64,000 nt of DNA from Sva-07 sp963716095 (GCA_963716095.1 CAVQSV010000017.1:50937-114936), one strand, 5' to 3'. Counted from the first letter of the stretch, positions 53,686 through 62,187 are shown. Program-made: numbers and translations. Notes: a model not told the origin generated them from the sequence alone.

Positions 53686-54465
53686 GTGCCCGAGGGTCTG
53701 GAAGCCGAGATCTGGCGACGAGCGTGCGAGCCCCTGGCCGGTCGGACGATCGTCGAGGCGGTCGTCGACCCACGGGTCGCACCGGACGGTTTCGTCGACG
53801 TGGTGACCGGCGCAACGATCGAGCGGGTGCGCCGGCGCGGCAAGGTCGTACTGCTCGACACCGACCGTGCGACCATCGGGCTGCACTTCGGCATGACCGG
53901 TCGATTGGTGGTGGACGGTTCCGCTGCGATCGATCGACTCTCGTATGCATCCGGTCGTGACGACGCTGCGTGGGACCGCGTGGTGCTGTACGCCACGCCG
54001 GGAGGGCGAGACGCGCCGCCAGCGGTTCGCTTCAACGACCCTCGGCGCCTCGGCCGGGTGTCGCTCGATGAAGACTTCGATCAGTTGGGCGTCGACTTCG
54101 GCGACGTGACGCCCAAGCGTCTTGCCGCCGCGTTCGATGGAAGACGGGGTGTGCTGAAGTCGGCATTGCTCGATCAGCACCTGATCGCCGGGCTCGGGAA
54201 TCTGTGTGCCGACGAGGTGCTGTGGTGGTCTGGACTCGACCCTCGCCGAACGGTCGACTCCCTGACGGCGGACGAGATCGAATCATTGGCGGCTGCGATC
54301 CGAGGGCAGCTGCCGAAGATGCTCAGGCGCGGCGGGAGCACGCACGGCGTGCTGAGTCCACCGGTTCGCTCGTCGTGTCCGCCGTGCGAGCGAGACGGGA
54401 CGCCGCTCGAACGGATCTCGATCGGCGGACGCACGACCGTCTGGTGTCCGGATCATCAACGGTGA
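53686..54465 (+). CDS. Formamidopyrimidine-DNA glycosylase / Nei family protein
   Basis: 259 residues from a GTG start, reading PEGLEAEIWRRA, so the catalytic Pro2 and Glu3 are in place. LGNLCADEVLWWSGLDPRR is the H2TH region. The C-terminal zinc finger runs from SSCPPCERDG to WCPDHQR. The fourth ligand position, normally Cys, is His here, so the finger is Cys3His or weakened. It repairs oxidised bases by excision. Which Fpg/Nei subfamily it belongs to is unresolved. Confidence 0.83.
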   Translation: MPEGLEAEIWRRACEPLAGRTIVEAVVDPRVAPDGFVDVVTGATIERVRRRGKVVLLDTDRATIGLHFGMTGRLVVDGSAAIDRLSYASGRDDAAWDRVVLYATPGGRDAPPAVRFNDPRRLGRVSLDEDFDQLGVDFGDVTPKRLAAAFDGRRGVLKSALLDQHLIAGLGNLCADEVLWWSGLDPRRTVDSLTADEIESLAAAIRGQLPKMLRRGGSTHGVLSPPVRSSCPPCERDGTPLERISIGGRTTVWCPDHQR

Positions 54466-54561
54466 TCCGTGCCGTATCGGTCAGCAGCTGCCAGAATCGC
54501 TGTTCCGTGCCCATCGTCGATCTGTCCTCCATCGTCGTCTCGTCGTCCTCTCGTCGGTGTC

Positions 54562-55266
54562 GTGGGCGCCGGTGACCCCGGGTCGAGTCGCCTCGTGTAC
54601 GCCATGGTGATCGGTCTGGTGGTCGTCGGTATCGGGTTGGTCCTGTTGGCGATCTGGATTCTTCGTCAGACCCGACCGGACCTCGACGTCTTGGCGCCTC
54701 TGGAACGCATGGGCGACGGCGACTGGAAGAAGCGCGACCCCTCGACACAGCGACGAATGCTCGACGAGGTGCGCCCGGACGGTGCGCAGCCGCTCGACGC
54801 CGAGCCGCCGCCACCGCCGATCGACAGCGACTTCGAAGAGGCCGACCACGCAGTGACATCGTTCAGCGATCTCGGACCGGGTCTCGGCGGAGGCGTGCCG
54901 ACTCCGACACCGGTGCAAGCTGATGCCGGCGACTCCGACGACGACGCCGACCTGGTGACCGACGAGCTGGTCGACGACGCGCCCGATGGGTCAGCCGATG
55001 AACCGGAGGGCGACGCAGCGCCCGAGCCGGTCGACGAGTCGCCTGATGACGCGGCCGACGGGCCGGAGGGCGACGCAGCGGACGAATCGCTCGACGACAC
55101 GCCTGATGACGCGGCCGACGGACCGGAGGGCGACGCAGCGGACGAATCGCTCGACGACACGTCTGACGACGCAGCCGACGAACTCGTCGACGAATCGACG
55201 GAGCAACCGGGTGAGGAAGAGGCCGACGAACAGGTCGATGACGCGTTGTCCGATCCTCGCGGGTGA
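54562..55266 (+). CDS. Single-pass membrane protein with acidic repetitive tail
   Basis: About 234 residues from GTG 54562 (or 220 from ATG 54604). One N-terminal helix (MVIGLVVVGIGLVLLAIWIL) is followed by a basic patch (GDWKKRDPSTQRRMLDEV), and then over 100 residues rich in Asp, Glu and Ala. The tail contains a 20-residue repeat built on PEGDAADESLDDTPDDAADG. No family is recognised. Confidence 0.68.
   Translation: MGAGDPGSSRLVYAMVIGLVVVGIGLVLLAIWILRQTRPDLDVLAPLERMGDGDWKKRDPSTQRRMLDEVRPDGAQPLDAEPPPPPIDSDFEEADHAVTSFSDLGPGLGGGVPTPTPVQADAGDSDDDADLVTDELVDDAPDGSADEPEGDAAPEPVDESPDDAADGPEGDAADESLDDTPDDAADGPEGDAADESLDDTSDDAADELVDESTEQPGEEEADEQVDDALSDPRG
55003..55200 (+). repeat. 60-bp coding tandem repeat
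   Basis: About three units of 60 bp encode the 20-residue acidic repeat of the preceding membrane protein. The second and third units are nearly identical, including the stretch GACGAATCGCTCGACGACAC, which indicates recent duplication. Confidence 0.88.
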
Positions 55267-55288
55267 CTGCTAGATTGTCGTTCCACGT

Positions 55289-55364
55289 GCGGACGTGGCT
55301 CAGTTGGTAGAGCGCAACCTTGCCAAGGTTGAGGTCGCCGGTTCGATCCCGGTCGTCCGCTCCA
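55289..55364 (+). tRNA. tRNA-Gly(GCC)
   Basis: The acceptor arm GCGGACG pairs with CGTCCGC. The D-arm GCTCAGTTGGTAGAGC, the anticodon stem CAACC/GGTTG with loop TTGCCAA (anticodon GCC), and the T-arm CCGGTTCGATCCCGG are all present. The CCA end is encoded (55362-55364). A strong terminator follows. Confidence 0.97.
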
Positions 55365-55371
55365 AAATGGT

Positions 55372-55410
55372 GCGAAATCCCCTGCTGAGGCGGGGGATTT
55401 CGTCTTTTTC
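55372..55410 (+). terminator. Rho-independent terminator after tRNA-Gly
   Basis: GCGAAATCCCC and GGGGATTTCG form a ten-pair stem closed by a short loop and followed by TCTTTTT. This is the clearest intrinsic terminator in the window. Confidence 0.9.
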
Positions 55411-55542
55411 GCCCTGGTGCCCCACTGCGTCTCCGGGCTCGCCCCCTACGGGGTGGCCGCTACCACCACACCCGACGACACCACGCCCTCGGGTGCAACC
55501 CACCCATCAGCCGACTGACGCCAACGTGATGGCCGGGTACAA

Positions 55543-55812
55543 CTAGGCGTGGGCAACGACTTCGCACACCTCGACTGACTCGATCTCGATCGGCGAGTCC
55601 GCGGGCATGTTCGCAAGCGCGCCCTCCAAAGCGGACTTGGCTTCGTCCTCCGACTCGAACAGGATCATGCTTCGACCGCGCTCGCCATCGGTCGACCACG
55701 CAACTGTTCCGCTGACGAAACCGGGCGCCTCACGCATGCCTCCCAGGATGCCCTTGGTGACCTCGGCGGTAGCGCCGGGCTTCAATCGGCTGATTCCAAC
55801 GACTGCGTACAT
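55543..55812 (-). CDS. Small dimeric alpha-beta barrel (antibiotic-biosynthesis-monooxygenase-like) protein
   Basis: 89 residues starting YAVVGISRLKPGATAEVTKG, with TVAWSTDGERGRSMILFES in the middle. Size and pattern fit the ABM/YCII-type alpha-beta barrel, but no catalytic residues can be named. The ATG at 55812 follows a GGGGAAC Shine-Dalgarno-like site at good distance, so I reject the longer upstream frame. Confidence 0.7.
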   Translation of the reverse strand: MYAVVGISRLKPGATAEVTKGILGGMREAPGFVSGTVAWSTDGERGRSMILFESEDEAKSALEGALANMPADSPIEIESVEVCEVVAHA

Positions 55813-56361
55813 CTTGTTCCCCTCACTCAAGATCTCTGTGATGCGGCAGGCCCCACCCCCAGCGCGCGCCCAGCAGAATCTACGAGGGTCTTCACAGAGG
55901 CGCAAGCAAGGCACCGTCGGCCCGGGCCACGTACGTTGCGGGATCAGGCCCGGAGATGTCACCGAACGCCGGGTAGGGGCGCCACCGTTCGGCACATCGG
56001 CCACGGTCTTGTGCGGTTGTCACCGATGCCGCGTCGGAACAGCAGCGGTGCTTCTTCAACACCTTGGCAGGCTCTTTGTGGCGTAACCCGTTGACTTCAT
56101 CGACCTGCGCAATCGCACATCGCGGTCAGGCAAACCCGAGGCCCAGTCGTGCCGCTGCGACGGAGAAGTCGCGCCAGGTGTCTTCGACTCAGGGCTCACC
56201 GGCCTCGACCGTGACGTTGGGTCGTAGGTGACGCTCGGACCGACAGCGATCGGCAGGTCCGGCTGCGCTCCAGCCCGTCACACGGAATGAGGTGCGGTTT
56301 CGTTCGGACAGCCGTGTTGAGTGTTGACGATGGCGACCGCTACCGAGATCACACCGTCGGG
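55813..56361. other. Region without a recognised gene
   Basis: About 550 bp with no family-like reading frame and no strong hairpin. Composition is slightly less GC-rich than its neighbours. It probably holds the promoter of the 55812 gene and decayed sequence. Confidence 0.5.
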
Positions 56362-57336
56362 CTACCAGGCGTACGCTTCGGGTGCTGTACCGCCGGGACC
56401 AGGGAAGATGGCGTCGATCGATGTCAGCGTGGTTGGAGCGAGGGTGATATCGAGGGAGCGCAGCGAGGCGCCGTCGAGCTGGCCAAGTGTGCGCGGGCCG
56501 ATGATCGGGCAGGTGACGCCATCCTGTGCGAGCAGCCACGCCAACGCCACCGCAGCAGGCTCCTCACCGAGATCAGCGCACAGCTTCTCCCATTGCTCCA
56601 GCTGAGGGCGCAGCTTGTCGATCCGCTTCAGCGATTGCGGGGACTGGCGACGGGCGCGCTCGGAGTCACCGAGTACGCCGCCGAGCAGCCCGCCCGACAG
56701 CGGGCTCCACGGGATCACGCCGACGCCGTACTCGCGACACGCCGGTAGCACCTCGAGTTCGACGGTCCGCACCAGGAGGTTGTAGTGGCTCTGCTCGCTG
56801 ACGAGGCCGAGTGTGTTCCGGCGGGCGGCGGCTTCGTTCGCTCGAGCGATGTGCCATCCGGCGAAGTTGCTGCTGCCGACGTAGGTGATCTTGCCCTGCT
56901 GGATCAGGGTGTCCATCGCCTGCCAGACCTCTTCCCACGGCGCGGTTCGGTCGATGTGGTGCATCTGGTACAGGTCGATGTGGTCGGTCTGCATCCGCCG
57001 AAGGCTGTCCTCGCACGCCATCCGGATGTGACGTGCCGACAACCGGCCATCATTCGGCCACTCTGACATCGCTCCGAAGAGCTTCGTCGCCAGGACGATC
57101 TTGTCCCGCCTGCCGCCGCCCTGGGCGAACCAGCGTCCGATGATCGTTTCGGTGGCGCCAGCGCCCTTGTCGCCGCCGTACCGGTTCGCTGTGTCGAAGA
57201 AGTTGATCCCGAGCTCGACCGCGCGATCCATGATCGCGAACGATTCGTCCTCGGGTGTCTGCGGCCCGAAGTTCATCGTGCCGAGACACAGCTCGCTGAC
57301 CTGGAGAGCGGTTCGGCCCAGTCGTCGATAGCGCAT
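56362..57336 (-). CDS. Aldo/keto reductase
   Basis: 324 residues. The start MRYRRLGRTALQVSELCLG, the cofactor and catalytic residues (FFDTANRYGG with Asp and Tyr; VLATKLFG with Lys; MHHIDR with His), VSEQSHYNLL, and the C-terminal CPIIGPRTLGQLDGA NADPH loop are present. It matches the YajO/AKR11-13-like group, which reduces aldehydes or sugars. The physiological substrate is unknown. Confidence 0.9.
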   Translation of the reverse strand: MRYRRLGRTALQVSELCLGTMNFGPQTPEDESFAIMDRAVELGINFFDTANRYGGDKGAGATETIIGRWFAQGGGRRDKIVLATKLFGAMSEWPNDGRLSARHIRMACEDSLRRMQTDHIDLYQMHHIDRTAPWEEVWQAMDTLIQQGKITYVGSSNFAGWHIARANEAAARRNTLGLVSEQSHYNLLVRTVELEVLPACREYGVGVIPWSPLSGGLLGGVLGDSERARRQSPQSLKRIDKLRPQLEQWEKLCADLGEEPAAVALAWLLAQDGVTCPIIGPRTLGQLDGASLRSLDITLAPTTLTSIDAIFPGPGGTAPEAYAW

Positions 57337-57772
57337 GGGCCCAGCTTCGCAGACCCACGTGCCTGCGCCCGACGCCGAGCGACCCGTCGACCAGCTCGCC
57401 CTCGACTCCCTCGCCGCTCGGACCTGTTCGTCAGATGTCTCCGTAGGCGGGTTGTCAACCGGACGGTCCCGGCCGCTCGAACGGTTGGTCGAGAGTCGTC
57501 TCTTTGGAGGTTCCCTCTGAGGAGGGAACTGACTTCTCGTGCCGTGTCCATCACACGACGATCTCCGTGACGAGGGACCGGGGCGTCCGGCTTGGACCCG
57601 CACACAGATGCGTGCATCACCGATGTTGAGCTGAAATGACCTGAGAGCCGCTCGGGGGCATGTTCACTCAGCGGCAACGTGGACATGTGCTCACCCGGAC
57701 GGCGGGGTGTCCGTGGCGGATGATCGGTGGTGCGTCGGGGTGCTACCCCTCCACCGGTGGGATCGCCGCCCG
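57337..57772. other. Intergenic region with repeat blocks
   Basis: No gene is recognised. It holds TCAACCGGACGGTC at 57455 and TCGTCTCTTTGGAGGTTCC at 57496, both of which recur, rearranged, near 60345-60377. A hairpin GTTCCCTC-TGAG-GAGGGAAC lies at 57510-57529. Confidence 0.6.
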
Positions 57773-58093
57773 TCAGCTACCGGGTGGGTTGTAGGCGGGC
57801 GACTTCTCCATTGCGGTATCCAGTTGCTGAGCGGTGAGGAGCGGCGCACCGGTCAGCTGTTCGGTCACACCGCTCGCGGCGACGGTGTAGAGGACGGCCG
57901 TCACGGCGGCTTCGTCGGGAACGTCAACGACCATGAAGACATCCTTTCCCAGTGCCCCGAAGTAACAGGTCTCGAGGGTGCCGCCGACGCTCTTGACCAG
58001 GCTCTCGATGGCTGCCTGGCGGGCCGTGCCACCGTCTTTGATCACACCGGCTGCACCAGATGCGTTGTACTCGGCTGTGAACAGATACTTCAT
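57773..58093 (-). CDS. GYD-domain protein
   Basis: 106 residues starting KYLFTAEYNASGAAGVIKDGG and with LETCYFGALGKDVFMVVD, the hallmark of the GYD-domain family of small alpha-beta proteins of unknown function. The ATG at 58093 is the natural start. It stands alone on the minus strand. Confidence 0.8.
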   Translation of the reverse strand: MKYLFTAEYNASGAAGVIKDGGTARQAAIESLVKSVGGTLETCYFGALGKDVFMVVDVPDEAAVTAVLYTVAASGVTEQLTGAPLLTAQQLDTAMEKSPAYNPPGS

Positions 58094-58780
58094 CGTTGTC
58101 TCGTTTCGTAATGGGAGGACGCGACGTCCGGCCCGCCGGTCACCGTAATCAGCTCCCGCTGACCGGCACGACGCCGAACCGCATCGGCCCACGAGCGAGT
58201 CGACCTGTTCGGTCCAGGGGAGCAGGGCCACTCGAAACGGAGTCGGAGCAGACATCCGACCCCGGCGATAGGCCCGCCGCTGCTGTCGCAGTTCACCATC
58301 GTTGAACCGACGGTGTCGACGCGTCAGCGGCTGACGTCTCGAGCGGCTTGCGAGGACCCAGTCCAGCACCGGCATCCGCGACGCGACGGAGCCGATGATG
58401 AGCAACGACGAGTCACCACGAGAGAGGTTGGAGGATCCGACATGACGAACCGCGTCCGCACCGCCGACGCCATCAGCGTGGCAACGGTTCAGCTCGGCAG
58501 GTGATTGTGTGTGGGGTCCCGGGTCGACGAACCCGCGCTACTTCGCCGGTACTGCCACGCGGAACTGAGCGTTCCGTAGCTGTGTGTGCGGCGCATCAGG
58601 TTGATCAGAGGCGGGCGGCGGCGCCGAACTGATCCACGATCCGTTCGATCGTCGTGGCCAGATGTCGGGCGATTTCGAGTGGGAGTGGCGTTCGAGCGCT
58701 GTGTTGGGTCTCGGATGCGTCGCATACGGTTCGTGCCCCCGGACTAACCTGGCGGTCTCTGCTTTGGGGGTGGGAGCGAA
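58094..58780. other. Intergenic region upstream of the gamma-carboxylase homologue
   Basis: About 690 bp with only short unrecognised frames (one ends VRTADAISVATVQLGR near 58503). A block from 58501 (GTGATTGTGTG) to 58549 (ACTTCGCCGG) is repeated directly at 60407-60454, on the other side of the next gene. Confidence 0.55.
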
Positions 58781-60205
58781 ATGGCCACGACGGGCGAGCG
58801 GGCTGACAACATCGCTGCGCCGACCGATGTTGCCGTGTCTGGTCTCTCCCCCGCAACCCTCGTCGGTCGGTACGTGAGACGTATCCGAAACGCCGGCGCT
58901 CGGCCCGTCAGTGCCGCCAGCGTGGCGGTGTTCCGCATCGCGTTCGGCCTGTCGATCATCGTCAACTCTGCCCTGTACGTGCCTCGGGTGATCCGCGAAC
59001 ACCACATTGAGCCGACGTTCCACTTCTCGTACGGTCCGGTCGACTTCCTCGACCCGCTCCCAGGCATCGGCATGTACCTCGTCTACGGGGCCATGATGAT
59101 CACCGGCGCGCTGATAGCGCTCGGCCGCTGGTACCGGTCGGCGGCCACCGCCTTCTTCGTCCTCACGACCTACGTCTTCTTTCTCGACTCGACCTTCTAC
59201 CAGAACCACGAGTACTTGATCTCGCTGCTCGCGGCAATGATGGTGCTGCTCCCCGTGAACGGGCTCTGGTCATTGGACGCCAGCGCTGGACGGGTTCCGG
59301 CTTCGGACGTCGTCCCGGCATGGGTCGTGTGGCTCCTGCGTTTCCAGATCGGCGTGCCGTACTTCTTCGGCGGTGTTGCCAAGCTGAACCTTGATTGGCT
59401 ACGCGGCGAACCGCTCCGAACGTGGATGGCGGAGCGGACCGATCTCGAACCGTTCACGACGGTGCTCACCAACTCGACGGTGATCTGGGGCATGGTCTAC
59501 GGCGCGTTGTTGCTGGACCTGCTCGTGGTACCCCTGTTGCTCTACCGCAGGACCCGCATTCCGGCATTCGTTGCAGTCTGTCTCTTCCATCTCACGAACG
59601 TCTGGTTGTTCGGGCTCTACATCTTCCCGTGGCTGATGATCGCAGCCACCCTCATTTTCTTTCCGCCGGACTGGCCGCTGCGGCTACTTCATCGATACCG
59701 AGGATCAAGCCCCCCGCCACGCCACCCACCCTGGATCGGGTACCACGAAACAGCCACGCTTCGGCGTACCTCTCCAGTGGTCACGATGCTGTTCGCTCTG
59801 TGGATCATCTTCCAGCTCGCCTTTCCCCTCCGCCACTTCGTCTTCGAGGGCTCGTCCAGTTGGACCGAGGAGGGTCATCGCTTCGCCTGGCACATGATGT
59901 TGCGAGACAAGTCGGGAACCGCGCGATTCCACCTGAGCGACGGCCAGAGCACCTGGACGGTCGACCCCGCCGAGTTCCTGACCGCCGCACAGGTCCGCGA
60001 GCTGGCGTGGTACCCGGAGCACCTCGTCCAATTCGCCCATCACCTGTCGTCGATCCACGGCGGCGTCGAGGTACGTGCAGAGACATCGGTCTCTCTGAAC
60101 GGGAGACCCCACCAACCGATCGTTGATCCCGCCGTCGACCTGGCAACAATGCCGAAGGTCTGGTGGGGACATGCACCGTGGGTCCTCCAACTCGAGCCTG
60201 ACTAG
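58781..60205 (+). CDS. Vitamin K-dependent gamma-carboxylase homologue (HTTM domain)
   Basis: 474 residues with about eight hydrophobic helices. The HTTM core shows PVSAASVAVFRIAFGLSII, the conserved GVAKLNLDWLRGEPL, and HLTNVWLFGLYIFPW. After the membrane part, EGSSSWTEEGHRFAWHMMLR matches the segment conserved between animal GGCX and its bacterial relatives. In animals this enzyme carboxylates Glu in clotting factors using reduced vitamin K. Bacterial targets are mostly unknown, and no obvious propeptide-bearing partner is next door. Direct repeats flank it. Confidence 0.87.
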   Translation: MATTGERADNIAAPTDVAVSGLSPATLVGRYVRRIRNAGARPVSAASVAVFRIAFGLSIIVNSALYVPRVIREHHIEPTFHFSYGPVDFLDPLPGIGMYLVYGAMMITGALIALGRWYRSAATAFFVLTTYVFFLDSTFYQNHEYLISLLAAMMVLLPVNGLWSLDASAGRVPASDVVPAWVVWLLRFQIGVPYFFGGVAKLNLDWLRGEPLRTWMAERTDLEPFTTVLTNSTVIWGMVYGALLLDLLVVPLLLYRRTRIPAFVAVCLFHLTNVWLFGLYIFPWLMIAATLIFFPPDWPLRLLHRYRGSSPPPRHPPWIGYHETATLRRTSPVVTMLFALWIIFQLAFPLRHFVFEGSSSWTEEGHRFAWHMMLRDKSGTARFHLSDGQSTWTVDPAEFLTAAQVRELAWYPEHLVQFAHHLSSIHGGVEVRAETSVSLNGRPHQPIVDPAVDLATMPKVWWGHAPWVLQLEPD

Positions 60206-60501
60206 TTGCACCGGCCCGCGAGACGCGCTCGCACACACGTGCGCACGGTGCCGGACGAACTCACCACCGCTGGCGATGTCCGTAAGGGGGACAGGCAATG
60301 GACGGCCTCGTGGTCCAGAACGCTTTCGCGTGGCTGGACGAGGTTCGTCTCTATAGAGGTTCCTCAACCGGACGGTCATGGGTCCGCGGCAGCCGTTCGG
60401 AGGAGCGTGATTGTGTGCGGCGTTGAGTCGTGCCAAGCCCGCACACTTCGCCGGAAGCCGCTCGGATGATGACGTGTCGCGAATCGATCCTTCTATGTCT
60501 G
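60206..60501. other. Intergenic region with repeat blocks and IS end
   Basis: No gene. It contains TCGTCTCTATAGAGGTTCC and TCAACCGGACGGTC adjacent at 60345-60377, and the second copy of the GTGATTGTGTG...ACTTCGCCGG block at 60407-60454, just before the IS110 remnant. Confidence 0.6.
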
Positions 60502-61065
60502 TCAAGCAGCGATGTTCGTGGTTTGATGCTCGAGGAGGCGCCAGACTTTTCGGGCGATGTAGCGCTCGAGACAACGTCGGATCTCGCGGTCGGTCTTGCC
60601 CTCCGCTCGACGTCGAGCGACGTAGGCGTTGGTGGGTTCGTGGTGGCACACTCTGGCGAGAGCCACGACGTAGAAGGCCGAGTTGAGTTGGCGGTCCCCG
60701 TATCGGTTCAATCGGTGACGATCCTGACTCTGTCCCGAGTTGGCGGGGATCGGAGCGACACCGCCGAGTCGCGCGTAGGCCGCCTCGGACCGGCATCGTC
60801 CTGGGTGCGACCAGGCAATGACGAACCTTGCCGCAGTGACGTAGCCGATGCCAGGTTCCTCGACGAGCTGGGGTGCGGTGTCGTCGACGCGTTGCTTCAT
60901 TGCGATGTCGTGCACTTCGATTTCTTCGTTGAAATGTTGGACACGTCGAGCAACGACGCGCTTTGTGTTGCGGAGGCACTGCTCAGCGATGGGCCGCTTC
61001 GAAGTGGTTCTGAACGTGGCGCATCCGGCACCGGCAACACGGCGGACAGATCGACTACAGCGCAC
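60502..61065 (-). mobile_element. IS110-family transposase, C-terminal remnant
   Basis: About 187 residues matching the C-terminal domain of IS110-type transposases: EEPGIGYVTAARFVIAWS, YARLGGVAPIPANSGQSQ, and RHRLNRYGDRQLNSAFY, with a normal end (ERYIARKVWRLLEHQT). The N-terminal DEDD catalytic half is absent, so it cannot transpose. IS110 elements lack terminal inverted repeats, so the ends cannot be fixed from sequence alone. Confidence 0.82.
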
Positions 61066-61161
61066 CGACCACGAAGATCAGGCAAGCGATTATCTGGGTC
61101 ACGCCGAGTCACCGACACCAACACTGGCCGATCTCACTCGACCGGCCCGCTGATACCCACA

Positions 61162-61176
61162 GCGATTATCGCTCGG
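61162..61176. repeat. 15-bp direct repeat, left of vapBC
   Basis: GCGATTATCGCTCGG, with the near-palindrome GCGATTATCGC, recurs identically at 61944-61958. The pair brackets the vapBC module. Confidence 0.8.
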
Positions 61177-61194
61177 GTCGACTTGCGAACCTGA

Positions 61195-61214
61195 GCATAA
61201 TGCAAGCATAATGC
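61195..61214. promoter_or_regulatory. Candidate VapB operator / -10 region
   Basis: Two copies of GCATAATGC, each nearly palindromic, begin 11 bp apart (one helical turn) and end five bases before the vapB start. CATAAT could also act as a -10 hexamer. This is the usual place for autoregulation by a VapBC complex. Confidence 0.6.
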
Positions 61215-61218
61215 AAGC

Positions 61219-61449
61219 GTGCCGAACGTGCTGATTCGAGACCTGCCCCCCGAAGTCCATGCGAGCCTCCAGCGCCGCGCCGAAGCAGCGGGCCAGTCGC
61301 TACAGCAGTATCTGACGAGCGAACTCTCGCGCGTGGCGCAATCGCCGACTATCGCCGAGGTCCTTGAGCGGATCGCCGAGCGGTCCGGTGGACGAGTCGG
61401 ACTGCAGACCGCCGTCGACGATCTCCACGATGAACGTGCTCGACGGTGA
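61219..61449 (+). CDS. VapB-type antitoxin (FitA-like, RHH)
   Basis: 76 residues from a GTG start. The ribbon-helix-helix DNA-binding part is NVLIRDLPPEVHASLQRRA; the C-terminal part (VLERIAERSGGRVGLQTAV) would bind and neutralise the toxin. It overlaps vapC by four bases (ATGA or GTGA type) and probably represses the operon through the paired GCATAATGC sites just upstream. Confidence 0.83.
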   Translation: MPNVLIRDLPPEVHASLQRRAEAAGQSLQQYLTSELSRVAQSPTIAEVLERIAERSGGRVGLQTAVDDLHDERARR

Positions 61450-61845
61450 TCGTCGTCGACGCGTCAGTCCTGGCCAACGTGGTCGGTGACGATGAAGCTG
61501 CCGGGCAACTTGCACGCGCCCGGCTTGCGGCTGCGTCGGCGGTTTCGGCGCCGGACCTCGTGGATGTCGAAACAGTCTCCGTGCTTCGGCGGCGATGGTT
61601 GGCCAGCGATCTCTCCGACGAGCGATTCCGGTTTGCTGTCGACGATCTCTTGGCGTTGCCGATCACCAGATTCCCTGTCGGGCCATTGATGGTGCGAGCG
61701 TTCGAGCTGCGCGCCAACATCACCGCCTACGACGCCTGCTACGTCGCGCTCTGCGGAAGCACTCGACTGTCTGCTCGTCACCTCCGACAGGCGGCTGGCG
61801 AACGCCCCGATGACGACCTGCGCGACCGAAGTTCTTCAGCTCTGA
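61446..61845 (+). CDS. VapC PIN-domain toxin, one-base frameshift
   Basis: A PIN-domain ribonuclease of about 132 residues once repaired. The acidic residues are in VVDASVLANVV (Asp), VDVETVSVLRRR (Glu), ITAYDACYVAL (Asp) and TSDRRLANAP (Asp). One extra T near 61752 breaks the frame; removing it gives YVALAEALDCLLVTSDRR and the normal C-terminus ending CATEVLQL at 61845. As written, the toxin loses its fourth acidic residue, which would inactivate it. Whether this is real or a sequencing error is open. Confidence 0.8.
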
Positions 61846-62187
61846 CACCGCCCGCCGGCGTCCTCGAGTGATGTGAGTCGAAGTCGAGCGGTCCGACCGC
61901 TCGCAACGCCGGCGATGCGGCGCACTGCAACCCGGCTCGGGTTGCGATTATCGCTCGGTCGTGAGCATTGCATCCGCGCACAGCGATATCAGATCGACGT
62001 GAGCACGCTGGGATGCCTGAGCGACTCCGAGAGCGAAGCGTGCCCACCCGAACCCCACGGGGCGATCCGTTCGAGGGCCTGGCTAATTGCCCGATGCTCT
62101 GACAATCTCGTGTGATGTCCGACCTGATCGACGGAAAGCCCCGGTTTGCGCGCGACGGGGAATGGCGCCGTGATCCGATAGTCCCGT
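61846..62187. other. Intergenic region after vapBC
   Basis: About 340 bp with no recognised gene. It contains the second copy of the 15-bp repeat at 61944-61958, and the region just before the sigma-factor gene probably holds its promoter. Confidence 0.5.
61944..61958. repeat. 15-bp direct repeat, right of vapBC
   Basis: GCGATTATCGCTCGG, identical to the copy at 61162-61176, lying 98 bp after the repaired vapC stop. Confidence 0.8.

Noticed and set aside
57510..57529. Hairpin GTTCCCTC-TGAG-GAGGGAAC as a terminator for the GYD gene
   Set aside because: It lies over 240 bp past the stop and has no T-run on the relevant strand.
60206..61200. Intact IS element with defined ends
   Set aside because: Only the C-terminal half of the transposase is present and no inverted repeats or target duplications can be fixed.
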